This document shows, one piece after another, positions 46,412 to 55,459 of a DNA stretch of 55,459 nucleotides (position 1 is its first letter; each line of letters starts with the position of its first letter). Below the pieces are notes generated by a model. That model worked only from the letters and a program-made list of their open reading frames with translations, did no database searches and was not told where the DNA came from. The position numbers were made by a program, and so were the translations under genes. Source of the stretch: Pelargonium nanum (Eukaryota > Streptophyta > Magnoliopsida > Geraniales > Geraniaceae); contig JAYMTF010000092.1 of the NCBI GenBank assembly GCA_036897485.1, positions 1 through 55,459 of the forward strand. Direction: 5' to 3'.

Positions 46412-49400
46412 ATGAATGATAGCATAACTAATGGCTCTCTCTGTCAAAGCATTGGCTCTTCCTCCAAACCCAGACCCAAACCCAAGAGGCTCTATCAAGT
46501 TTGGAAGGGTAACAATGTAATTTCCATATCTCTCCTTCCCTCTCTATTTAATTTTCATTTTTTGTTGGTGGGTGCTTTGAAAATTTGTTTGGTATTGTTT
46601 GTTTTTGTCCCATTTGCCAAGCCTATACTTTGTTCCATTTTCCATCTTAGAAAATTTAGTGCATAGATATGAATGAAGTTATGAAGTAATGGAAATTATA
46701 TGGTTTGTTTCAGTTTAAGTGCTCATGATAATTATATGTCATTACAGTTTCCTTTATGATTTCTATCATATGAGTGAGTGAAGATTGGTTTCAGATCTAT
46801 CATATAAATTTTGAGTGCTGTTTAGGGTTATTTACATGTCTTGATGCTTAGTTTTAATTTTTATGTCAGTGTTCTCATATGATAATGTAGAAATACAATT
46901 TGGTTCATTAGGTTAAAGTTCTAGTCATGATTTGGTGTTGTCAAACTAAGAGGGTGTTTGGATTAGTTTATCAAAAATAGCACATAAGTAGGTAGAGCTT
47001 GTAAGCATTCTTTGTGTTTCAGCTCTTTTAACACTAAGTTGTTAACTAGTTTTGTAAGAAAGTGCTGATTAGCTGAAAAAGTCGTTTTAATGGTCAAACT
47101 GACTTCTTTTTTGCTAATTATTAGCTCTTTTAAATTTACCAAACAAGAAACTTGATAAAAAGAGTCGTTTTAATGCTTATAAGCTAGTTTGACCAGCTTC
47201 TAAGCTAAAAAATCACCCTCTAACAGTTGTATGCATTTTATTTCTTTGACATAAGCTTAACATTCAAGTTTCTCCCCCCCCCCCCATTTCTGTTTTGACG
47301 GAACACAGTTTTCTTCACTTCTACTATCATTAGGTGTCCTTGATCCACATATATAAGATATTTGGAAATCTCCTTACAAACGATTTCTATTAATTAATTG
47401 TTCATCAAAATCATTTGTTTTACCAGAGCCTCAACTGTGGGGATATTCTTGGAACTTTTTCAGATGTTTGAATTAAGAGTCATCGCATGCAACAAAACGG
47501 CACATGATTAATAAATATGATCGAAAATGAATTGTACATTTCGTTATCATTTGGTCTACCATTGATGGAGCTTCTCTTTGTCATGCCAGAAATTTTTGTG
47601 GGGCGGTAGACTGGTCTTTGGTCCTGATGGTTCATCCTTATATTTAACTTCATTTCTAATTGGAGCTCCAGCGTTAGCGTTCTGCATAAAAATGGTAGTT
47701 GCAGTCAAAGATTATGAACCTCAATTTGGCTATCCTGTACTATATGGGGCATGGACCATCACTTTTCTGGTTGGTAAAATAAAGTTTTCTTGAAGTTAAC
47801 AAGAGATATGTTTACTGAAATAATTAAGGGTAAAATAGTTTGATATCCTGAACTTACTTTTTATTTATTTATAGTTTTAGTCCTTAATTAGGGCTTTCCA
47901 TTCTAGTCAAGTTTTTATTTTACCCTCTCAAACCTGTTACAACCAGTTTCCTACCGCTGTGTCAGCAAAAATGCCACATCAACAGATGAGTCAGCACTAA
48001 AGAAATCCCTGAACTGTCATTTAAAAAAAAATTTAGACTCGAACCTTTGTTTTTGAGTTCATACCCCTAAATTTGTCATTTTTCCCTACCCACTAATATT
48101 TGCTAGCTTCTTGTTGTCAAATCATAAAAAATGTTATGTTAGTAAAGCACTAAAGCATGTTAGCAAACTAAATCTTCATTATTTTGTATTTTATTTGACT
48201 TGCCCTAAAGGACCAAAATGATGTTATTTTGAGTGAGAACAAAAGAAAAAACTTATACTACGTCTCTTTGAAGGAGTTAAAAACTCAAAAACAAAAGTTA
48301 AGGACTAAATCTTAAAAAAAATGATAGCCAAATGGTTTCTTCAGTGTTGACGCGCGGTAGGAAACCAATTGTAGCAGGTTTTAGGGGTAAACTAAAAACT
48401 TGACCAATCTAAAAGCTAAAACAATGAAAAACCCTAATTATGAGCTAAAGTTTAAAAGAAATTACGTTCGGAGAGTATCAAACCATTTTACCTAATAATT
48501 AATGAGCTTCTAAACTTGACTATTTGATGATTTGTGCAGGATTTCATGTTTCTCTTCCTGACGTCTGGTAGAGATCCCGGGATAATCCCAAGGAATCGCA
48601 GGTCGCAGGAGTCAGATGACCCATTTTCGCGCAGTAGTCGGTCCATGGAATGGGTCAATGAAAGAGTTCCTCATCTTAAAGTGCCACGAACTAAGGATAT
48701 AATGGTCAATGGACATACAATTAAAGTGAAGTTCTGCGAAACCTGTAAAATTTATCGTCCGCCACGTGCTTCTCATTGTTCAATCTGTAACAACTGTGTG
48801 CAGAGGTTTGATCACCACTGTCCATGGGTGGGTCAGTGCATCGCTTTAGTAAGTTATTGTCTCACTTAACTCTATCTGAACAGGATATTGCATTTTTGTG
48901 TGTACCATTTACTTGAATTTATCAGGTTATCTTCAAGTTCTTTTGAAATGTAAAGATGTAGATTTGCAGTAGCAACCTCGTACCTATTCTACCTCATCAT
49001 CGTTTCTGTAGTTGTTTTCTTTTAAATTCCGTAAAGAAGGATTTAGTTATGTATTGCTTTTTTAAACAGCTTGTTTGTTTAGTTTTGATTATACTTGTTG
49101 TTTAGTATTTCACTTAGTAAATATTGCTCATGAGTGTGCTTAATTGAGTATAAAATAACATAACATGCATTGAAATCTTGAAAATGATTTTGGCCTCCAT
49201 TTAAAACAGTTATTATGCACAGGAAGTCCCCACCTAATGTATTGTTATGTATTTTCCTATTCGGTAAACTGAACATTTTGAAGATTTAATGTGATATATT
49301 ATGTAGCATATATGCAAATGTAAGTTTCTGAACTAGCTTTGACTTTTGAGAGATTTTACGTACAATCTAATATAACACAAGATTGACGTTGTATGATATC

Positions 49401-52039
49401 AGATTGAGTAATAGCATAGATGCACACAGCTGCAAAATCACAATATATGAATGTATATTTGATAGGTTGGCAATTGTGTTTTTTGAACATGTTAAGTAAA
49501 TGCCCTGTCTTCATGCTTTTCTCAGGCACTTCTTCGATTCTTGCATTTTGTTCTTACATATTTGAGTAATCTTGAAATTTAAAAATATTAGTCCTTGATT
49601 TAAAGCCTTGAAAAGTGATGCTGTAGACTTGATGAGTTTAATTTATTTGTCTGTTACAAGAAACTAAGCAATCTCTTCCACGGTGATTATTGCAGCGCAA
49701 CTATCCATTCTTCATATGCTTTATATCCTCATCAACGTTCTTGTGCATGTATGTCTTCGTGTTTTCTTTGGTCAACATTTTTCAACAAAAGGGTGACTTG
49801 TATACCGTCATGGCGGAAGATGTCCTGTCAGTTATTCTTATTGTATATTGCTTCATTGCTGTCTGGTTTGTCGGAGGGCTCACAGTTTTTCATTTTTATC
49901 TGATCTGCACAAACCAGGTTAGTTTCTTGCTGTCCATACTCCATATATATATATATATATATATTTTTTTTTTTTTTCAAAATGAGTACAAAAGATTGTT
50001 GATACCATACCATCTATATGTGGATAAAAGTTCGGATTGTTATTTATCTATTTATCATATCTTCAATTTGAAAAACAGGATGCAACTCGTGATATCATAT
50101 TATCATATGTTTCCCTTTGATTTGTTTCTCCCCTTAATTGATGGCTCATATTGCCATAATGTTATTGCAAATTTATGCAATGGAATATCTACTTGCAGTT
50201 TTTATAACAGAGTCTTTTCATGCTTATGATGACAAAAAACACCTTTATACTATGTTTGAATTTTGGAAAAGTTAGTGTTAGGAAGTTGGGGCCCAATTTC
50301 AATTAGGAAAATGTAATACACAAAATAACACTCACTCCGTTCCAAATTGAGTGTCCATTGTTCGCTTTCTCCAAAAAGAAAATCCAAAATGAGTTCCACT
50401 TTCTATATTGGTTAGTTTATTATGCATGAATTACCATAATTTAAGTTAGAACCCTTTGAGTTTGTTATAATACTAGTACACGGGGTACAAGGAAAAGAGG
50501 TTAACTCTAACTAACTCATTATTAATTTTTACAAAAAATTGGAAAGTGGACTATCATTTTGGGACGGAGGGAGTAGTTAGTAAGACTGACTTACGGGTTA
50601 ATTTTTACCACCTACCTTTCTTTCCCGCAATATTTCCAATTTCCAAACTTAACATCAGGGATGACAATTTGGGTTATGACCCATGACACGACAAAATTCA
50701 AATTTAAGTGGGTTTGGGTTCAGCATAATCGGGTTCGTGTTGACTAACTCAACCCGTTTAATAATCGAGTCGTGTTTGTGTCGAACTTGTTTAACCCGCC
50801 TAATTAAACGGGTCGTGTAATCTGTTTATTAACCCACCTATTTAAGGATAAAAATGTAAAATTTTAAACATATCGTTTAAAAAATGAGCCATACAAGTTA
50901 GACGGGTAAAATATATCGGGTTGGGTCGGGTCATATACTTTTGAACCAATTATTTAAACGTGCTGTGTCATGTCGTGTTTTTCAATAATAAATAGGTCGG
51001 ATTTGGGTTGATCTGTTTAACATAACATTGAACTTTCAACACGATCCGTGAACACAAATTACCACCCCAACTTAGTACAAACTCATAAGAGGACACTTGT
51101 ATTAACCAACCTAGAACACTTATTTGGACCTTCTAAATCATTTCAGACAATGCATTAACTTGCAATTGTATTACTCCCCCAAATGAGTGTCATGTTTCTC
51201 GATCCATAATAAAATTGTTCCAAAATGAGCGTCCTATTGTCCTCTTTTCTTTTAAAAAAAGTTAGTTATACATGAATTACCAATAGTATAATATCCAACA
51301 CTACGTAACTTCTTTTTTTTTTTTTTTCCAAAGAAGGAATACAAGACACTCATTTGGAACTAAACATGATTTATGTCTATTTTTGTAGTTTGGTTGTAGA
51401 TATTATTGACCTCAGTATTTAACTACCAATTCAAGTCTCAAATTCTGGGTTTTGCCTTCACAGACAACTTATGAGAATTTTCGGTACCGCTATGATAGGA
51501 ATAAAAATCCATATAGTAGGGGGATGGTAAAGAACTTCAGAGAACTCTTTTTGTTTAAAATACCTCGTTCAAAGATCAATTTCCGAGCATGGGTCAATGA
51601 AGAAGACATTTCCGTGACGGGTTCCATGCGTTCAGATTTTGATGGAAGCTATTTCGGTTCAAGAAGGAATTTTGACTTTGAAACGGGACCAAAGATGGGC
51701 AAGCAAGTTAGCATGCAGCTTCCAAAGATTTTGCAGAATTTGGATTACGGTGACCTTGATGATGATGATGATCGGTTGAAGAAGAATGGGAGCGGTGTAG
51801 ATGATTTACTCCAAAATGTCCAAGCTTCAGCGCCAAGTTCACAGCGAAACTCCAATGTTGCATCCCCTGATGTTGCTGAAAAACACGCTCAAGATGGTAG
51901 CTTTAATACCAATTCTACTGTCAAAATGGTATTGCTTTCAATTCTCTTGTTTATTCTTAACTTTCTTCTGAAATTATGGTGTAGTTCCATGTTATCATCA
52001 TATACATTTACGGGTAAAAATTACACACTAGATGCTTGA
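46412..52039 (+). CDS. DHHC-type protein S-acyltransferase (PAT)
   Basis: Membrane enzyme that attaches palmitate to cysteines of target proteins. Confident exons: 46412-46516, 47590-47769, 48540-48848, 49696-49917, 51464-51928 (427 aa so far). Start [10 protein letters not shown]; then [33 protein letters not shown], the cysteine-rich domain with DHHC at 186-189 ([11 protein letters not shown]), and TTYE at 273-276. Four membrane segments are expected; two flank the SGRDPG loop and two lie in exon 4. Exon 2 must end at CTG|GTTGGT to keep phase, an unusual donor. The C-terminus is uncertain: reading on from 51928 stops at 52039, while splicing at GTATTG to an acceptor at about 52780 would give TCASLHLTIRDFQ and a short tail. 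It resembles Arabidopsis At3g56930. Introns carry a MITE, a MULE and Stowaway elements. Confidence 0.9.
46949..47221. mobile_element. MITE in intron 1 of the acyltransferase gene
   Basis: Ends AGAGGGTGTTTGGATTAG and, inverted, AGAGGGTGATTTTTTAGC, about 273 bases. Interior TTAAACTAGTTTTGTAAG/GCTTATAAGCTAG phrases are typical of hAT-like MITEs. No clear target duplication. Confidence 0.55.
47828..48493. mobile_element. non-autonomous MULE-like element in intron 2 of the acyltransferase gene
   Basis: 666 bases flanked by a perfect 9-base target duplication, AATAATTAA (47819-47827 and 48494-48502), the hallmark of Mutator-like elements. Inverted ends of about 130 bases share GGTAAAATRGTTTGATA, CTAATTAGGG and TTTCCTACCGC. 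The interior has no coding sequence. The right end is 37 bases from the exon 3 acceptor. Confidence 0.9.
49943..49963. repeat. (AT)n microsatellite
   Basis: About ten AT units followed by a long T run, just inside intron 4 of the acyltransferase gene. Confidence 0.9.
50331..50573. mobile_element. Stowaway-like MITE (Tc1/mariner) in intron 4
   Basis: 243 bases. The right end GGGACGGAGGGAG followed by TA is the classic Stowaway terminus; the left end CTCACTCCGTTCC is its slightly changed partner (flank CA instead of TA). The interior has the ATGCATGAATTACC and CTAACTAACTCATT blocks shared with the degraded copies at 19024 and 44040. Confidence 0.85.
50658..51068. repeat. TCGTGTT-rich dispersed repeat (family B) in intron 4
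   Basis: Starts GGGATGACAATTTGGG and ends with GGGGTGGTAATTTGTG in inverted form, so it has short inverted ends. The interior carries AACCCGTTTAATAATCGAGT and CCTATTTAAGGATAAAAATG, matching 24255-24785. Confidence 0.6.
51174..51360. mobile_element. second Stowaway-like MITE in intron 4, end-worn
   Basis: Starts CTCCCCCAAATGAGTGTC and ends GACACTCATTTGG; the GGACGGAGGGAG outer end is lost on the right. Shares AAAGTTAGTTATACATGAAT with the other copies. Confidence 0.65.
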
Positions 52040-52410
52040 CACTTGAGTATAATAACCTCCTTACCCTAGATGCTTCAATACCCTGTGTTTCTATCTAATT
52101 TAGCAATGTCTGGACGAACATGAATGAGCACGAGAACTTGAACATCTCGACATTTTCATAGCCAGTATGCACTTTTTTCATTGTTCGCATATCTTTTTGC
52201 AATTATTTATGCAATTGGGTTTTGCACCTAGGTGCCCCCGTATTGTAATTGGCTGTATTCTTTGTCAAGATACATATCTTTCGGGAAAAATCTTTTATGT
52301 TACGTTCGGTAGGATGGTAACACTTGACTAGAGGTCACAGTCACCAAGTTACTGTCTATACTATGGTATCGTTTTCAATTCCTCTAATGTAGGATGGATT
52401 TAAGTAGCAG

Positions 52411-52546
52411 CTTTTTTATTTATCAGTTAAGATACACAACAGGGAGTACCTCTCCCCTTTTAACCCAAAACCCTGGAGTTGAACACACGACCTCCCACAG
52501 GAAGGTGTGTCTTGACTTTTGAGTCATCCCCTAGGGGACCAGTAAC
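52411..52546 (-). repeat. SINE-like element
   Basis: On the minus strand: box-B-like TGTGTTCAACTCC, body GGGTTTTGGGTTAAAAGGGG, then AGAGGTACTCCCTGTTGTGT and ATCTTAACTGATAAATAAA, matching the 3' ends of the copies at 2645 and 20575. The most complete copy in the window. Confidence 0.6.
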
Positions 52547-53577
52547 AGCTTTTGTGTGCTGCTAAAACTAAACTAAAGAAATCGGAAATGGTTATAGGTT
52601 TAGCTCTCTCAACTTTGCAATATTTTAGAATTTGCTAAATATCTAGGACGTCTTACATGTATGATGCTGAGTTTTGCTCCATTTTTGTTAGAAATACGTG
52701 TTACCATAAAGCCTTTGTTTATATTCAAATGAATCCGTTTTAAGTTTTAACGTTTTAAAGCATATGCTTATTATTCCAGACATGTGCATCATTACATCTA
52801 ACTATACGAGACTTCCAAACCAATCTCTCTGAAAACATTAAAACGTACGCACTTTGAATTTGATCTGCATCGTTACAGGTTTGAGAACGCAACAGAGAAG
52901 AACGGACAAACATGAAATGGTTTGCGGAGGGAAATACGAGGGGCTCTTGATTTTGTTTGTACGACAAGAAAATGGAAGTGAACAAAATGAAGTCGATTTT
53001 TGTTGGCTGCGCGTTAAAGCTGTTGCATGATAGAAGTTTTAACATGTATTTGATGCATAAAAGTTGAGGATCAAAGAGTGAAGGTGTTGGAAAATGTTTG
53101 ATGGGTTGTTCTGTAACACAAATATTTATTTTTTCTGCATTTGGAACTCTGTTAATTGAGTTATATAATTGGTTGTAGTAGATATTAGATAATGTAAAGT
53201 TGATATGATAGGCATTTCATAGAGATTTAGCATCTCTCCATCAAAGAAGAAAAAGAATGAATTGAAGGGCCAAGAGAAAAGGATAGATATTGTGTTATGA
53301 ATTGTTGCACAAATGAATGATAAGATATTGGTTAGTTGTTGGCTACCTTCTTTTGTTTTTTTATTTGTTTTTTATTTAATCTTTTTATAAGCTAATTTGG
53401 TTTTTGAATTTTTGAATATGGACCCAATTTGAACCTAATTTTTTTTTTGTTACAACTTAAATTAGTACATGAATTTTTACATATAGACTCTAAATAGTCA
53501 ATGTTTGTTCCTTGTTAAGTGGTATGACGTGAAATTTAAAATATATTAAATAATTATTTTGTTGATGTGCAGGGCGT
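52547..53577. other. possible acyltransferase 3' exon and spacer
   Basis: May hold the last exon and 3' untranslated region of the acyltransferase gene (candidate acceptors at about 52780 and 52879). Beyond 53100 it is AT-rich; the region 53390-53480 has phrases (GGTTTTTGAATTTTTGAAT, CATGAATTTTTACATATAGA) like MULE-type terminal repeats without a visible partner. Confidence 0.4.
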
Positions 53578-53758
53578 AGAGGTGGCAAAATCTCGGGTCG
53601 GATTTTAGGTTTTAGACATAAAATGTATTGTTTTTGCGGATATACATGACCCGACCCGGCCCAATGTTTTTCGGGTTGATAAATGTAGACCCGAACCCGA
53701 TGTAAAACGGGTTGGGTTTCAAGTACCCGACGGGTCGAGTACCCTTTTGACAATTCTA
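53578..53758. repeat. CCCG-rich dispersed repeat (family A-like)
   Basis: Starts TAGAGGTGGCAAAATC and ends, inverted, with AGAATTGTCAAAAGG. Interior: ACCCGACCCGGCCC, GACCCGAACCCG, GGTCGAGTACCC. About 181 bases. Confidence 0.6.
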
Positions 53759-54594
53759 ATATGACGGGTCATGTGCTAATCACGTGAGTCGTTTAATACA
53801 TTATGAACCACCATGATAGCAAAATAATTGATTAAAAAGTGGTGGCATCATATATATTAAATGTTAATTTGTCACGTTGTTTGTTACAATGTATACACAA
53901 AATTACATACAATGTGGGACTAATATCAATTTTTAAAATAAAATAGTGATGAATAATGTTGTATCATCAACTTTTCAATATTGTACATTTTTATTACAAG
54001 TCTTTATTAGAAAGATTGAGATTATATTTGTTAATGGATTATTTTCCCTGGTCGTGCCGGCCACCAAATCAATGGTTATCTTATTTTTAAATCTAAATTT
54101 CAGACTAAACATTCCCTATTTGTTTATGACAGAAAAATGGAAAAAATAAAATTTGTTTCTCTCATTTGTTCTTATTATTAGATTCCAAAGGAAAATGTCT
54201 CAAAATCATTAAATCTATGCTGAAATTTGATCATGTATAAAATTTGGCAGAGATAGTTGATTCCATTGAGTGCCTTATTTTTGTAAATGCCTAACACATT
54301 AGAGTTTGATATTTTTAAAAGCAAAATACTAATGAATTATTATTTCAAATCAGACATTAACAAATGATATAAAATTGTTGGCTTGAAGACTAATACATGC
54401 AGACAAGTTTGACAAAAAGACTAAAGATCTAACTAATTCATGGGGCACTCTATTCGAATACCAATCCGCAAACAAACATTTGACACTACCAAACTGAGGC
54501 ACAATACCTAAAACATCATGAATAATCAAACAAAGTACTCTGGAATCTTCCCATCAAACTAAATAATCAAGTTGAAGGCACTAGAATCCTCCCG
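53759..54594. other. intergenic, no gene seen
   Basis: AT-rich spacer without recognised features. Confidence 0.35.
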
Positions 54595-54830
54595 TCAGCC
54601 TGAAGAGCACGAACAACTGACATCGATAGCACTTGGAGTATAAGGCGACCACGTGAAGGGTTCTTCCAATTGCCTATCGCCACCATCGGGTTTGCCATCT
54701 GATCCGACAACAAACTCGAAGGTTAATCCAATGGCTCCGACCAAACCACCACATCCGAAACCATCTTCTATCAAAAGCAGTCGTATCCGTACAAAAAATC
54801 TAGTCAACTTTCAAAATGACAAAGAGAAAA
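54595..54830 (-). pseudogene. repeat-borne coding fragment related to 35781-35905
   Basis: The minus-strand frame reads EDGFGCGGLVGAIGLTFEFV, then GSDGKPDGG and SPYTPSAIDV, ending at a stop at 54595. DNA phrases GATGGTTTCG, GAGTTT, GGTGGCGA and ACACTCCAAGTGC/ATACTCCAAGTGC align in order with the stretch preceding the RNase H-like piece at 35.8 kb. Probably the same transposon family; I recognise no domain. A small host gene cannot be ruled out. Confidence 0.4.
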
Positions 54831-55204
54831 GATAAGGTTCAATGGTTTTATCTCTACTAGATTTGTTGTAATTTTGACTATAGTTTTGTGCTATCTTGCT
54901 TGTTATGATATTTGGACAACTGTTCTTTTTATATTTTCATCCCTATAACCGGTTAGAATAGGTAAAATAAACCGTTATGTCACTAAATTTGACACGTCAG
55001 CCTTTATGAGTTATATGATTTTGCCTCCTCTGTACTTGACGAAATTTTAACTTTAACTCATACCATTTTAATTACAATTACCAATAAGTTTTAATGACAA
55101 AAATGCATATCTTTTTATCAAAAAAAGGAAAAACAAAAAAAACAAACAAACAAAACATCAAAAGAAAAAATGCATATTTTAAATGCACATGAACATTGAC
55201 ATTA
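54831..55204. other. intergenic, no gene seen
   Basis: AT-rich. Positions 54990-55060 (GACACGTCAGCCTTTATGAG, CTGTACTTGACGAAATTTTA) resemble MULE-type internal phrases. Confidence 0.35.
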
Positions 55205-55459
55205 AAAAAAGGGTTAAAGTTACCATTGATCCTCCAACTATACACTCATATCATAATTGATCCTCCTACTACTTTTTAAATCATGAATGGTGCTTCAACT
55301 ATACACTCATATCACAATTGATCTTCCTACTATTTTTTAAATCGTGAATGGTACTCCAACTATGCATTCTCGTCACCGGTGCCCAAAAACAAAATATTCC
55401 ATTCATTTTGTGAGAAAATTGTTAGTTGTCGTTAGTTTGAACAAATAAAATAAACATGT
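55205..55459. repeat. 61-base tandem repeat at window edge
   Basis: CAACTATACACTCATATCA starts at 55235 and 55296, and a third diverged unit at 55357, a 61-base period; each unit has TTGATCYTCCTACTA and TTTTAAATCRTGAATGG. It may be part of the terminal repeat of a larger element that runs past the window. Confidence 0.75.

Overview
This window is nuclear DNA of a flowering plant, almost certainly a eudicot. It is AT-rich. The genes are split by plant-type introns, and the spaces and introns are full of small non-autonomous transposons (MITEs, MULE-like elements, a Helitron, SINEs, LINE pieces and a TRIM). The proteins are plant-specific versions: a nine-finger plant TFIIIA, plastid ribosomal protein PSRP5, an SUVH1/3-type SRA-SET protein, a defensin-like peptide. 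I cannot name the species.

Layout, left to right. 1.5-2.5 kb (+): a secreted cysteine-rich defensin-like peptide with two possible signal-peptide first exons. 3.5-6.2 kb (-): transcription factor IIIA, rebuilt as six coding exons (353 aa). 9.2-16.3 kb (+): nucleoporin ALADIN, 14 exons (449 aa), with one AT-AC (U12-type) and one GC-AG intron. 20.9-21.9 kb (+): PSRP5, two exons (148 aa). 23.9-32.2 kb (-): a GH51 alpha-L-arabinofuranosidase, 17 exons (676 aa). 38.9-41.0 kb (+): an intronless 710-aa SUVH protein with an intron in its 5' leader. 46.4-52 kb (+): a DHHC-type protein S-acyltransferase, five confident exons. From memory, the order ALADIN, PSRP5, DHHC acyltransferase matches neighbouring Arabidopsis genes around At3g56900-At3g56930; here the arabinofuranosidase and SUVH genes lie between PSRP5 and the acyltransferase.

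The most striking feature is in intron 2 of TFIIIA. Plants regulate this gene with an alternatively spliced exon that imitates 5S rRNA (P5SM, bound by ribosomal protein L5). Here the mimic is present twice in tandem, about 95% identical, with only 13 bases between copies. That gap is too short for an intron, so the copies must form one double-mimic exon or compete as alternative forms.

The genes are housekeeping or regulatory and do not form a pathway. TFIIIA (5S rRNA transcription) and PSRP5 (plastid ribosome) both touch ribosome production; ALADIN sits at the nuclear pore, SUVH reads methylated DNA, the arabinofuranosidase trims cell-wall arabinan, and the acyltransferase lipidates membrane proteins. 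The rest is transposon-rich spacer, including nested insertions (Helitron in a MITE, TRIM in a LINE) and a recent-looking MULE with a perfect 9-bp target duplication in an acyltransferase intron.
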